A DNA stretch of 64,000 nt from Botryotinia globosa (GCA_014898425.1 RCSZ01000021.1:282311-346310), one strand, 5' to 3'. Positions 47,136-60,853 are shown, numbered from the stretch's first letter. Numbers and translations: made by a program. The notes: generated by a model from the sequence alone, not told the origin.

Positions 47136-48475
47136 TTGAGTAGAGAATCTACTACTAAACTCACACCTCAACCCCAACCTTCACTATCCCATTCCTGCTA
47201 CCCTCGCTTCTCCCTCTACCCCTCTCCCCTCCAAGCATGCCCCGCTCCCCGCTCCCCCTCCACCCCCGTCTTCGTCCTCATCCCGGGCGCCTCCCAATCT
47301 CCCGTGCACTACGGCCTCCTCATGCATCTTCTCCCCACTCGCGGCCACCCCGTCTACTCCGCTATTCTCCCTAGTACCGGGCCGGGAAATGCAAAGAATG
47401 TAACCGCGCAGGTAGATGCAGAGTACGTGCGTGAACATATGTTGTTGCCGATTTTGGATACGGAGGGGCATGATGTGGTGATGGTTATGCATTCTTACAG
47501 GTATTTTTTCCGTATTTTTACAGTTTGAGGAAACAAGAGAGAGGAAAGGAGATGGTTCAGAAGAAAGAGAAAGTAACAGAAGACGTAGATCACAGGGGAA
47601 GAAAAATGAGCAAAATAGCTGACACAAACCCACCACAAAAGCGGTATCCCCGGTAGCGCCGCCGCCTACGGATTAGGCAAAAAAGATCGCGAGTAGCGGG
47701 CAAGAAAACATCTGTTTTGGGACAGATATACATCGCATCGTTTTTGGTGAAAGGAGGTGATGGAGGGAATATTGTTGATGCGTTGGGTGGGTCCCTTCCG
47801 CCGCATATCACGCCTGATGTGAGTATTTTTGCTGGTTTCTTCTCTCGATTGTTTTGGATTCTTGAAGGTTCTTAAGGGTTTCTTTTTGGGGTTTTAGTAT
47901 CGGCTGGGATAGAGAAGTAGGGATGTATCTTCTCATTTTCACAACTACTGAGTGGTAGATGAAAGAATTATTGTCACGCTTAATAGAAATATTGTCCCCA
48001 ACTGTGCCCCTAAATTCTAATTCCTTATAATCCATCCCCATTCTCACTCCCATCCCCATCCCTATCCCCATCCCTATTCCTATTCCTATTCTTATTTCTA
48101 TCCCTATCCCCATCCTCTTCTCCCATCTCCATCTCCCTCTAACATCCCCATTAGAAGCTCTTCGGCATCCTCACCAACCCCGGCCCTCCCCTCTACTCTG
48201 ACGTCACACCCCTCCTCTTCCAAAACACCATCGTAAACTCCACTCTCTGTCCACGCGCCTCCTGGGATCAAGAATCTTTCAAGGGAAAAATCGCATTCAT
48301 TCGAACCCTCAATGATATCGGTATCCCGTTGCAGTTCCAGGATATGTTTATGCAGAATACGGGAGAAGAGTGGATTGTGAGGGATATGCATACGGGTCAT
48401 AGTCCGCAGCTTGTGCAGCCGGAACGCGTTTGTGATGTTTTGACTGAGTTGGCGAGGGGCTTTGGAGGGGTGTGA
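47136..48475 (+). pseudogene. Alpha/beta-hydrolase gene with in-frame stop and no ATG
   Basis: Fungal AB-hydrolase family (salicylate/methyl-ester esterase-like fold). Segments: about 47136-47500, 47642-47818 and a third ending 48475. Intron 1 is 47501-47641; intron 2 starts at 47819 and ends at an AG just before AAGCTCTTCGG near 48160. Family landmarks are VFVLIPGASQSPVHY (oxyanion-hole region), MVMHSYSGIPGSAAAYG across the first splice (nucleophile elbow) and MHTGHSPQLVQPERV (catalytic His). Two defects are visible. Codon TAG at 47694-47696 interrupts KKDRE-stop-RARKTSVLG, a single C-to-T change from CAG. No ATG is in frame upstream of VFVLIPG; the nearby ATG at about 47237 is one frame off. 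Otherwise well preserved, so inactivation is probably recent, or the sequence has an error. Confidence 0.78.
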
Positions 48476-49677
48476 GGAGTGAGTTGAGAGGGGGGTGAAG
48501 GGGCTTTGGGCTTGGATTGTTTGATCATTGATTGTTCTCCAGCAAAGTGAATATGAAGACGGAAAAAATCCTTAATCTTTCATCTGCTTTGTTTAACAGA
48601 TCAGGATGAACTAATATGAGCAGGAAATATTTCATGATAATTGGTTTGTACCCCCTCACCATTCAACACTCTATTAAATATGGAAACAAAAAACAAATTT
48701 ACATTAAATCGCGTCTTCCTTGTGAATCTCGGCTCCATATTAACAAATTAACAAATTCTCAAATTCGTACAGTCCCTACTCGAACCCTATTTTTCTCATT
48801 ACTTCTCCATTAAACGCAGCATAAACATCGAGGAAGTTTCTCCTTTCTCTTCTACTCACCCTGGTTGAGTCATGCATGATATTATTGTCGATAGATTGAT
48901 AAGATCTATAACATTGAGAGAAAGAGAAGAGAAAAAGAGTGAGTGTTGTGATGTAAATATCATGAAATAAATAAACAAATAAATACGAATCTCGAAATAA
49001 AAACATCACGTGTGCTATCTCCCAAACAGCAAACTCCTGTTCGCTAAATTTTGATATGGGATTGTATTTTCCTCTAGAATGTTTCGATACTCTGAGAGTC
49101 TATTTACTCACCAATAGACTCTTAGAAAAAGAACGCTTATAAAAACGAGGGCTTTATATATTATAAGACTGCATGGTTTCTTCAGGTAGGAGCTTCGAAG
49201 TCTACTTAAATGGGTTACAATTCATACTTATTAATAACATACTTCGACCGGGGTACTCCATATTATCTCTTGATTTGACTTAATACTCTTACTCTGTTAA
49301 TCCCCAGCGTGTAGGAGAGAATTTCAAGTGCTCTTAGTTGCTTCGAGGTGGGTTGGACGTAGATATAATGATTTTGCTCATGGCTAGGTAATAGACGGGG
49401 ACGTTCGTTATGCTGGAAATTTCAGGTATACTTGCGTTGTTGATTCACTTGACACATAATGAAACAGAAGAGGTGGTGAAAATATTGAGGTGGTTGAGAG
49501 ACGATTAAGTAGGTAGGTTGTGTTCAATTATTTAAGCTATTAATATTAGTTTCAATCCTCTCCTCAATTACTAGCAGCCTCGATTTTGAAGTTGAGGGAT
49601 ATTTAGGATAACTTGTGTATTCTAGGTGCAGATTCAAAACTGATTCTCTCTACAAAGAAATGTTATTTTTATTTTCT
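48476..49677. other. Intergenic, hydrolase / ABC pseudogene
   Basis: No gene supported. Ordinary to slightly AT-rich DNA. Confidence 0.4.
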
Positions 49678-52600
49678 CTACAAGATTCCAATCTCGGCCT
49701 CTTTACAAACATTCAAGAAAACATTGGATGGTTCTAAAATTGTATAATTCCTCAACACCTTCGACACATGTCTCACACCATTTCCAGGCACTCCCTCGCC
49801 ATCAATCCTCCTCTCAATCCCCGGCATACCCTCCTTATCCACCATCAAAGTCTCCATACTTAGCATAATCCACCCGATCATCTTCCTCTCATACGGGAGC
49901 TCAAACTCCACCTCGCCAAACGCACACTTGAGATTCCGCACTTGCGTGCCAAACATAACCCACAGAGCCGTCTCCAATTATATCTCAGTCCCATCTCATA
50001 AGCCGCACGCACGCGATAGAACCCTCCAAAACGCGATCGCAACTGCGACGTCGTGCCCGAAGCTAAAATTTTCTTGTCTACAATGACCACTTTCGTAGCC
50101 AGTGCTTCCGTCTCCTCCATAATATGTGTGGTAATCAAAATCGCGCGATCGTTACTCAGCGAACGCAAGGTCTTCCACAAAACACGTTTGGCACCGGCAT
50201 CTTGCCCGGTAGATGGCTCGTCCAGAAGCAGCAGTTGCGGATTCCCGAGGATGGCGATCGCGATCATCACTTTTCTTCTTGTGCCGCCCGAGAGCTTGGT
50301 AATGAGGCGGTCAGCAAAGGTTTCTATGCCGAAGGCGCGCATCATGCCATTCAAATTCCCCCTGACGTCTCGCAGACCTTAATGCTCGCGTAGAAGCTTA
50401 GGGTTTGGCGGACGGTGAGCTCGTCAATTGCGTCATCTTGAGGGCAAACGCCAGTGTGGATTCGTGCTTGTTGAGGAGAAGCGAGGACCTTGATGCCATC
50501 TATGGTTATGGTGCCATGATCAGGACCGAGGAGACCACGGATCATGTTGATGGTGGTTGTTTTTCCGGCACCGTTTGCACCGAGAAGTGCTAGCGTTTCA
50601 TTTGTGGAGATGTTGAAAGATATTTCTTGTACTGCTAGCAGTGACTTGAAGAATTTGGTTATCTTGGAGAGAACGAGGACAGTTGCACTAATTTTTCCTT
50701 TGAGAGGCTTGAGGGGGATGCCATCATCATGCTCTGCTGTTGGTGCGAATTTTGGTGACTCTCTTCCCTCGATACCAAAGTCTAATTGTGCTGGAGTTGC
50801 TGGCATCTTTCTCTTTGGAAGAAGCTTGAGAAACCATGCTGAGCTTCCAGTTTCGATAAATCTAAGCACAAAACTACAGAACGTGATCTGTAGAATCAGA
50901 TCAATGTAGATACCACCATAGAGTTGAAATGCTATGGGATGCAAATCATACCACCCTGTCTCGCCGCAGGTGATACCGAAGTTATCGGTTGCTACAAAGA
51001 ATGTTCGGAGTAGGTTGGCTTCTGGCGACGTGAGACCAAGTACGCCTTTAATATCGAGGGCTATGTCGAATGCGTTCACAGGGTTCTTGGAATCCATAAT
51101 GAAATACTGTTTTCTATTAGAATCATTCAGAGTTATGAGGATTGTACTTACTGCGACGGGATAAACCACCATTAGCATGATGTGCAAGCCAACTGCAAAC
51201 GCAGCTCTTCTGAGGAATAAAGAGCAGAGATAAAGCCCTAGGTAGGTCGCAATACAGAATAGCAGTATTACAAAGAGGAGGAATGTCGATTCATACCAGA
51301 TCTGGCTATTCCCACCCGAGAATATAATTACCCATGTTACGAGGGACGTGATGAGTCCAATGTGCATGTCAAAGATCAAGTAGGCTGTCCATAGTGCTGC
51401 AGACTATTTCCATGTTAGACAAAAGCACACCATGTTCAGACCGCTTGAAAAACTTACCGAGACTGAATTTGAATCCTGCAAGACTGTGACATTATTGATC
51501 CTCTCAAACACCAGATCCATGATGCTGACACTTGTGCTACATATGAACCCAAGTGTTATGAACACGAAGATTGGAATTGACAACGGGTCGGGAGTAAAGT
51601 TGACGTAGCGGAATTTGCGGTACGTTGTCTTGACCTTCCTTGCCGTTCCAGTTTGTGCCGAGGAGTTCGCAAGTCGATCTGTGGTGATTTTCATACCTGC
51701 CATGGAGAATTCTGGGTACATTCGATGAACGAGCGTGATATCGGCCGAGTCAGCAAAAACACCAAATACTGGCTGACCGTGGTGATCTTTGATGATGGAG
51801 ATCATTTCTGTAAGTGAAGACGCATTTTTACGAGTAGCTAGAGCCTTCTGTTCTCCAGTAACACCCTCTTTTCAAGACTGACTGACCCAAAATATTGTCC
51901 CATGTTCTCGACATAAATTGTATTTTGGGCTTCGCCATCAAAAGCAGCCGGTGGTCCAGCAATACTAAAAATCGTATAGTCCGCAAGGTCCTCAGCGCTG
52001 TAGAAATTAGGGGTTTCCAAAAGACCGAGAGCATCGTAAGTATCAAAACCCTCTCCCAGAGACATGGACTCTGCTATGCTTGCATTTCGCACGGTAACAT
52101 CGATTATATGTGTACAGTTATCAAAGCTGTCGAATTTGGCGACTGAGCTGGCTAGTGCACCGGCAATAACAATTGGGATTACGAGAGTAATGCCGTAACT
52201 CATCCAGCTGTGCCGTGCTAGAAGATAGCGTTTCTTCAAGATGACTAGAATCTTGAATATAGTTAGTACGAGAGTTAGGCCGACGGATTGGCAACTTACT
52301 TGGTGAAATAGCTTGGTTTGCTTCCCAACTTCAAGGGTTACTCCCTCCACACTTCCTGGGTTCAGTTCTTCCAGCTCAGTCTCCTGTCTAGATATCTGAT
52401 CACCAAGTACTACATCTCCGTTGCCAATACCATCGATCAGCGATGAACTGGTGACGTTCAAAAAGATTTGCTCGAACCCCGGGAAGATAACTGAGTATAT
52501 ACCACCTGATAGCTCTTCTAATTCAAGAATCTTCTTTGTTGCTTCAGTAGAAATCTTCATGTTCCACTTAGGCATTTTGTCTTCATTATTTTCATCATCT

Positions 52601-55004
52601 TCTTCGTAACCTTCATCATCTTCTGTCGCAATCTGTCGGATCTCGAGGTCCAGTCCGTAGTTGGCTTTCAGTGAAGTGGGAGTACCGGTACACACAAGTC
52701 TTTCTTTGTAAATGATTGAAATATTGTCCGTAAGAATGTCGGTTTGAAAAGATTTAGCATTATAATTAGAATAAGATCTATCTGGGCTTATTTCTTACCT
52801 CATCAAGGAAATGCATAGTTATCAAGATGGTACAACGTGAGTGACAATTGGAGATAATGTTCCAGATATTGCGTCTTGAGAGAGGATCCTAAAACCTGTC
52901 AGCAGTGGTCGAGACTTTGAATTGGTTATAACTACCAAGCCATTAGAAGCCTTATCGATGAAGCACATTGTGGAACCTCCCACAAATACAATGACAAGCT
53001 GTAGCTTCCTTTGCTGGCCTCCAGATAATGTCTCCACAGCTTGGTTAGTTTTTTTTCAAGATATCGCACTCCGCAAGCACATCATCTTCGCTTCCAACCA
53101 CAGTTGCTCCAGTTTTCGTGCTCAGCAACCGTCAGTCTCCCCCAGAAAACCTAAAAATCTTGACTCGGCACACAACCGGAAGGAGTGATATTTACATTAT
53201 ACTGAGGGAAGACGCCAAAAAACGTGGCATTTTGATTGATCTCCAGTCGAGAGCTTTTGTCCGCAGATATGATGCCGCGATACAGTTCAGCGTCGTTGTT
53301 TTACCTCCCCCATTTGGCCCGAGTAGGAGGTTAACTAAACCTGTCTTCAATTCAAGATTTAAACTGTTAACAGCAAGATGGCTGCTTCCCACAGTGCTCC
53401 ATGGCCAGTACCATCGACGGCTCGCTTCAAAAGTCTTCAAACTTCGGTGCAGCGTACTGCAATGTCACAAGAAGAATCGATCTCAGCGTAGCTTCTTTTC
53501 ACACTCCATCTGTAATGATCGACTGCAAAGCACGCAGTGGCATAAATCACAATCTGGACACAGAAGGATATGATATACAAGTAGCCGGTGACTTGCGGAG
53601 TGAAATTTTGATTATCAGGTGATAGTTATGGACACCGTGGACTTCAGGAGCGAAAAGCTGGCGAGGTGCGCCTCGGCCCGCGCAATGTCGCCGATGAGAG
53701 TTGCGTAGGTGAACGGAGGAATTGAGGCGCTCAACATTGCGATCGTGGTATAAAATGGGGTATCATCGAATACGAATATTATAATACTAAAACCCAATAC
53801 AAATATGAGAATGGAAGTATAAAGTCTTATTAGTTGCGTTTTCTTGAAAAATAAGGATAAAAACAATAACCACTACAATAGTATTAACAAAGATTATAGA
53901 GCTAAAACTGGAATTGAAAATATATGTTTTAGAGATTGTATTCAAAAGAAATAGATCTTGAATTACACCCCTTAAATCTAAATCCCTGAATTCTTTTGAT
54001 GTAATAAAAGAAAAAATATGTTTACTATAATAAAAGATATTCTAATTATTAAAGTAAGGAATAAGAGAAGGGTATCTGAGTAATATATAAAGAAAAGCTA
54101 GATTATAAGAATAAAGCAAATAAATCATTCTGGGGAATATATTGCAACAAAAGAAATAATAGTGGAGAGAATTTGTGATGTTTTTATATACATTTATATA
54201 TCTAAAAGTTTAATTATTCCTAATTCTTTTTCTAATATTACAAATAGATTAGCATAATAAACAATATTAATTATATAAAAAAATGTTAAAGCAACGAAAT
54301 AGTAAATGATTATAAACCAAAACGTAATATCAAGTGATAAGCTTAAATTTGTTATTTAATCCTCAAAATATCCAAATCAGGAAAATTCTAATAGTAGAAT
54401 TGTTTTATTGAAACTTCTAATACTAAAATTGATACCCTATTATAATAACAAAAGGTGATCATTGTTTGAGGATTTATACTTTATAAAATTAATATTTGAT
54501 AGGCTTGTAGTACTATCAATAGCAATGATATAATCAACATTAGTAGCATTAACTGAGGTGAAGATGACAGCAGCGAAGCAATTGGACATGCCAGTCCGTG
54601 ACTGTAGACAATTGTAATTAATACAAGTCGTCCACATCGTCCATAGTAACCCACCTGTTCAAGCTGAGGCCTTGTACCGCAGTCTCTATAATCGAATTGA
54701 CTTCCGTTCCATTGAATCCATTCCGGCATAGAACAAGTTTCTTGAGGGGAACCCCGTCCAGCTCTTATTTCAGGCTTTTAATCTGCTGTGAGGAGTCGGC
54801 AATTCCACCTTCGGTCGGTGTGGATGCAATATTGGTGAGTTTTCCACCGGAACAGAATAATACTGTGAAAACTATTGGCAGGATCAATGCGCGAAAGAGA
54901 GTCGCCCACGGTGATCTGAGAAAAAGGAGGAAGATTTTCTCGGTCAGCGCTAAAGTCTGACGTCTGCCACGTTCACGCCATTGTGTGGTGGGAAGAAATG
55001 TCAT
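49678..55004 (-). pseudogene. Full-size ABCA-type ABC transporter gene, decayed
   Basis: ABCA-type proteins move lipids or related molecules across membranes and have two membrane domains and two ATPase domains. In gene order: the start near 55004 (MTFLPTTQWRERG), first membrane segment (SPWATLFRALILPIVF) and external domain (NCFAAVIFTSVNATNV). Then NBD1 Walker A (LLGPNGGGKTTTLN, about 53330), NBD1 signature (LSGGQQRKLQL, about 53025) and second membrane domain (about 51380-50950). NBD2 follows: Walker A GANGAGKTTTIN (about 50565), signature LSGGTRRKV and Walker B LLLLDEPSTGQD (about 50220). The C-terminus is near 49678. Some breaks are real introns, for example about 51407-51457. Others are single-base losses, near 50378 and 51840. 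An AT-rich stretch (about 53870-54440) interrupts the first membrane domain. NBD1 Walker B reads CFIDKASNGL, with the catalytic Glu changed to Lys. Confidence 0.85.
53870..54440. other. AT-rich interruption inside the ABC pseudogene
   Basis: About 570 bases of strongly AT-rich DNA between recognisable ABC fragments on either side. No TIR pair or coding remnant identified. It could be an inserted and mutated repeat, or ABC sequence mutated beyond recognition. Confidence 0.5.
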
Positions 55005-58000
55005 TTTCTCTAGACAAGCGAATGTAGGATGGGGAAGAACGCACAAGTTCCAGATCATCTTATGTATAAGGACTACATTGTTTTGGTTAATCTCCGTTTT
55101 CCCCAATGCGGTGCACATGCCAGTCAAGAAACATAGTTGCACAAATTGCAATTTGCACAGCCATTATTCAATTGCAAGGTGAACAAATTCAATATTGTAG
55201 TGACATGATTAACGTGGCAGAGAACAAGCCATCGTGGGTATGAAATTTGGTAATGAAAGTATGAATCTCGGTACCCCACCCCGTATTGGGTGGGCAGGGG
55301 GTAAGCAAGAGTTCAGTTTCATTTTGAGCACAAAACATAATCTCAACAGTGAAGATATTAACGTTGCAGAACTTTATGGAGCGCATGCAAAGTTCCCCTT
55401 TATTATAAGGAGTGACAGTCTGCTAAGAAACCTTCAATAGTTAATCGGAAGAACATGCTTGATTTTAAACTTCAAATACAGGCTTGGCATCTGATGATCT
55501 ATTTCGGGACTCATAGGGTGAAGACTTCACCGGCCGGAAAAATTCTGCGGTGGAGAACCGTAATGCTCTGTAGATGACCTGGTAAAAGCATTGTGGGCAG
55601 TGCTAAGACAAGCGAAAAATCCCCTATTCGAGTAGAATCTCCCTCAAAGTCATTCCAAGTTTGACCGCTCGTTACAGGCATGTTGTTGTACTGAAATAAC
55701 ATTCATGACCGCATCAGTGGTTCTATAAATCACGAGATCCAAGCATCCAACTCATCGACGTTGGCCAATGGAAGATCCATAGTAATATTTGTCTCGGGCG
55801 GTTCTATTATCTGCCCCATGAAGAGCACGCCATCCTGCATCCTGGCCCTCCCTTAAGTCGGGGATGAAGACGAGGTAAGCCTCGGCAATCCATTATAACC
55901 TCGTGAGGCAGTGAAGAACTAGGCTCTGCCAAATTTGAACACACTTGCACTCAAGCATGAAGTGATTGATATTCATATGTCTGGATCAACACTTGCTGCA
56001 TCAATAAGAGGACAAGCACGGAACTCACCGAGGCAATCAATTCGATGCACATATGGGCATGAGTCAAAAGCTATATGCTATTCTTTCTTGTCGATTTGCC
56101 TGGTGATTGTCCAAATTTGGTCGGAACCCGCACACACAAGTCCACTGCTGCCGAGTATGTGTACCAATGTTGGAATTAGTATACGGCATTATTACCGCTA
56201 ATATAGGGAGTGTAATACGCATGCTATTTCGTATAATGATATTTACATCCGTATGTATTATACAAAAGTGGATATACTGAGAATATCATCAAATATGGGA
56301 AGTTAAATATTTATATCTGAATATATAATGTTTCTGATTAAATGCTATACATTTTTAGTTGAATGTTATGTATTTCAGCAAATTACTCCCATGCCTGTTA
56401 ATTTAATATCCATTTTAGACTGGATTCTATAATAGAAGACGGATAGATTCTAGCCACTTTAGACTAGGTTCTATAGAAGGTGGTTAAACTTCATAATTTT
56501 GAAAAAGATTTAATCATAGAATCCAAAAACCATAAAAGCAAATCACCTCTCAATTTTAGAATATGAAAGTAAATGAATCTCTTTTGGAAAACATAGAAAA
56601 TAATTTGCTAAATATATATATTGAATGAGTATAAATTCAACAAGGAAAAAGAGTGTTCAAAATATGTAAATTCCCGTACTTCAGTATATTACTAGTGATG
56701 TTCCATATCCTAAAAATGATGAATACTATCCGGTGCCACCATTACATACTAAAGTATATCGCAGAGATCAAATAGACGAGACCTCGAATGAGAAAGCTAA
56801 AGAGGAAAGAGATCCTTAAGGGATCTCTCTATCTCATATATAATAGCAATCGCTTCAAGGTTAGTTCAAGCTAGCCTTGCACTAAGGGAAGTGTGATGAG
56901 CGATCACGCGATATTCGGCACATCAGTGATATATAATTCACTAATAAATACTGGAATATCTATAAATATCGATACATACCACTTTAGCACGCGCGTGATT
57001 GAAACCCAGAAGATACTAATCACAACACTGATTGCTACTGGATATGTGTACTACGATTTACATGGTACCGAACCATTCGTATTCACACTGAATGATCCCA
57101 GAAAACCTCCTAAGTCCATTCCCATCCCACCCCGTCAAACCCATCACACATGGAGCCAACCAGTGCCCAAGCAATTGGGACCATGAACTCAGCTATGGGC
57201 TTCCTCTCGCCAAGTTCCAGAATCCCCCAGATATGAGAACATTTATACATGCCCTTGCGATTGCCCACAATGATATATTTTTTATGTATACAGTAAAAGA
57301 TAGCACTATCGTAGCACCTATGAAAAATTGAATAACAAACAAATAAATGTTATTTAAAGATAGCCTAACAATGCTTAAACGTATAAAAATCCCGGTCAAA
57401 GATAATAATACTATATTTCTATCATTATTACTCGGAAGCCCGATAAAGCTTTAAGCTCCCGGGGCTAAACATTTAACTCCAAGCTCTTTATCCCATAAAA
57501 ATCGAAAGTTGAGGTTTAGAGAAGTCACCATCTAGTCGTTGAACGCACACCATAAAAATGGTTTGCTTCAAGTTGACTTATTTTGATAAGTTCTGCAAGA
57601 AATGCACCCAGTGTTGACTCAAATTGACTCTGCTGTGCAGAAAAGTTTTTCTCAAATGTTGGATTGAATAGCAAGAACTGCAAGAACTTTCTTCTGGACG
57701 TAGTGCCCAATATACCAAAAACTGTGTGATGTGATGATCGAATAAGAAACAAAATTTCAACAGAAATGGTATAATCTAGACAGCAGTGGGATATCAAGAA
57801 AAATCCATTACGTGCAAGCAGATCAACACGCCTAGTCAACACCAACCAAAGCGTGAAGGATTTCGGCATGTAGAGAAGAACAACAACCACTGTCCCCATA
57901 CACACAAGAGACGAACAATATGGCCAAATCATACAATCCACAAATCATCCCCGAGGTTTCGTAGACAATGGTATTGACCAGCAATGAAACATTTCTTAGC

Positions 58001-59678
58001 AGAACAATTACGACATCTACACAGATATCATGAGTCTTTTAGATACATACACCAGTGGGTGCGTGGATTGATGAGAGACTTCCCACCTATTGAAATTTGT
58101 AACAAATTCATTCTTGATTGTTTGATCTCAGAATTTATGATTTAATTGTATCATCTCAAATGAATGCTCGTAAGGATTCCCAAAATATACAAGCTGATAT
58201 ATCAAGAGGTATTCTTAAGTTCGTTTTTGCAGTGTCCCATCAGCCCTACATCCACTGGTGGCAAAACCCAATCCCATCCCAAAGAACAAACTCATCCCAT
58301 CCCCCCTCAAAAGCACAACTCCCAAGCCCCCCAAGAACTCCCCAAAGCCGCAAAAGTTAAAACCACAACAACCAACTAAGCCACCGACGCGAGCAAAAAC
58401 AAAACACACCAAACAGATCCGACTAGCGTCCGCTCCTCATCTCAACAATAACAACCCCAATACCAAGACGCCGATTCGAAACGAAGCAAAAACGATGAAG
58501 AATAAGAATTTACAAACGATTTGGTGAATCATATGGTGAGGAAAGCTTTCTCTTAAACACTCCATATGTGGTATTCTCGCCCAAGGAACCCAGACCAGGA
58601 CGAGGTGGACAGATACAAGAAACTGTGATGAGATTAAAGCCAAGTTCCTTCACGAAAATAGAACTTTTATATCGCACGTGGATATCAAGTAAATCGGCTG
58701 GCTCTGAACATGAACATGAACATGAACTGAGCCGACATTTGTGCAGCGAAGTAACAAGTTGCAGTGCTGGAAAGTTACAATATGGGAGCCAGCGGCTGCT
58801 GTTGCCCTCACCAAATCTGGTTTCTGATAATCTTGATTTCGAATACAGAAGGTCTTAGGAGAAGAAAAGTAAAAATTCCTTTAAACACTTTTTCCTTTCT
58901 AAATTGAATTATGACTTAGTAGTCATCAACATCCAACCGTTAGAATCATATCCGGTCAGAGGGAAAACCTTTTTAGGGCTTACAAGTCATGATTCATAAT
59001 AGTCTAATCGAACGGTATTATAACTCCGTTCTCTATCTCCGCTTGTGTATCGTGTGCGCTGTATGTTGGTGGCGTGGAGATTATGATAGCAGAATATTGA
59101 GTGAACTTTCTCATTCAAACATTTGGATTGATGGATCAATAGATGATCTATCGAAAATGTTTCTCCTGTTCTATTTGTACATACTTATGTGGTGTATCTT
59201 GAGAGATCGATATCGCTATATCAAGAGAATATTCAGCGAGTTTTTTGAATTTCAATCGGTTGAGGGCTTGTGATTGATTGTAATATGAAGATACGAGATA
59301 AGATGATTGAAAAGTAAAGTATCACGAATGAAATAATAATCCAACTTTGAATTCGACGACGTTGTTATCTTTTGAATGAAAAGAGTAGGCACCTTCGGAG
59401 AGACATGAAATATTCCCAATTAGCCCACTGTAAAGCCAATCATGGCAGAAGTGAAGAGACGAAAGAGAAAATTAAGTAAGATTGAGCACTAATTCAAGTC
59501 GTGTTAACATTTCAAATGAAGGTGAAATGACGCACCGCTGGCCCTCCGGGGGCCACTGCCGTGGAGGCAGACTATATAAAAATTGATCAAAACAAAAGAT
59601 AAGAGAGTATTTTACTCTATCCCCCGATCTTCATTCTACCGTCTGATTACCTCCTCATTCTGTTGCCTCTCCTGTGTC
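55005..59678. other. Gene-poor DNA, no gene supported
   Basis: Includes an AT-rich part (56200-56800) and ordinary DNA elsewhere. Short open frames at 55200-55700, 57090-57330 and 58990-59275 have no domain or convincing start context. A GC-rich palindromic patch, GGCCCTCCGGGGGCC, occurs at about 59540-59554. Confidence 0.45.
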
Positions 59679-59680
59679 AA

Positions 59681-59753
59681 GAAGAAGAAGAAGAAGAAGA
59701 AGAAGAAGAAGAAGAAGAAGAAGAAGAAGAAGAAGAAGAAGAAGAAGAAGAAA
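59681..59753 (+). repeat. GAA trinucleotide microsatellite, about 24 copies
   Basis: Uninterrupted GAA for about 73 bases, followed by ordinary DNA. It lies in no gene that I can identify, though the open frames across it are tempting artefacts. Confidence 0.95.
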
Positions 59754-59957
59754 GCAACCAATCTCGAAAGAATCAAAGAAACCACCTCCCCCACTCCCAC
59801 TGCTATCCGCAGGACTACCTTTCTTTCAGCCAAAATCTCATCATAAAACCGGTGTACTTGATTGCCACCAAATCGACACCACTCTCTAGTTAGACAATGT
59901 CGGTTTTGATCTCACCGTATAATCGATCTCTTCAATGTCGAACTCAGATTTCTTGAG

Positions 59958-60080
59958 TGAGAAGAAGAAGAAGAAGAACAACAACAAGAAGAAGAACAAC
60001 AAGAAGAACAACAAGAAAATAATCCATCTACTCCTTCTCCAAACCCTTCTCCAAACCCTTCTCCAAACCCTTCTCCAAAC
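59958..60080 (+). repeat. AAGAAGAAC repeats then 13-base CTTCTCCAAACCC tandem
   Basis: Imperfect AAGAAGAACAAC units at about 59958-60017 are followed by four copies of CTTCTCCAAACCC (about 60035-60080). Confidence 0.85.
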
Positions 60081-60751
60081 AGAAAACCTCCCCTCGCTCC
60101 TCCAACCAAGAGAGAGAGATAGACTACAAACCATATTCAATGCGACCTTTCAACAAATTCCCATCATCATCTAAATCCACAAATCCACATCTATCTATCT
60201 ATCTATCTATCCAAGAACCCTTTTCTCCCTCCCAAAACACAATACGCACTCCCCATCCCGTTCTCATCACGGGACACTAAATTTTCATTTTCATCCTCAT
60301 CCTCATCCTCATTCATTTCCATGCATCCGCACCTAAGAATAACCGCCGGCCATCCATCAACCCACCAATCCAATCCGATCCAATCTAATCTCTTCCCAAG
60401 CACTCACCTACCAAGTACATTTCCGGATACCCCCCCACCACAGAATCCCTCCTCCCGAAATGTATATGAAACCTTGTTCATTCATTCTTCCATTTGCATT
60501 GATACTATGTATCTCGATAGAAATCTTCATATGCTTCAGCTTCACTTTGTAGGAAAGTACATAGCAAGAAAGAGTAAAAGAAAGACTAAAAACTCTCAAC
60601 CGATGTACTTGTTTCGAGCTTGTGAGTAGGCGAGGAGAAAGTTTCGGTTTTGTTATTGGTTGTTCGTTTGATGATTGATGATTGATGATTGCATTGTGTA
60701 TTGGATCGGATTGAATTAGATATCCCACATTCAACTGTACAATACGATAAC

Positions 60752-60853
60752 AAGAAAGAGAAAGAGAAAGAGAAAGAGAAAGAGAAAGAGAAAGAGAAAG
60801 AGAAAGAGAAAGAGAAAGAGAAAGAGAAAGAGAAAGAGAAAGAGAAAGAGAAA
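60752..60853 (+). repeat. AAGAGA hexamer microsatellite, about 17 copies
   Basis: About 100 bases of perfect AGAAAG hexamers in non-coding DNA. Confidence 0.95.

Noticed and set aside
49878..50400. Considered the clean NBD2 as a separate intact single-domain ABC gene
   Set aside because: It continues the ABCA order of the upstream fragments and is reached by a one-base deletion near 50378, so it is part of the broken full-size gene.
55189..55702. Minus-strand frames upstream of the ABC start considered as its N-terminal part
   Set aside because: No ABC homology visible and no splice route to the recognised start near 55004.
58989..59273. 94-codon plus-strand frame with a hydrophobic stretch
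   Set aside because: Single short frame without relatives I can name; membrane-like composition can arise from AT-rich DNA.
59583..59893. Frames encoding poly-Lys, poly-Glu or poly-Arg
   Set aside because: They simply translate the GAA microsatellite in different frames.
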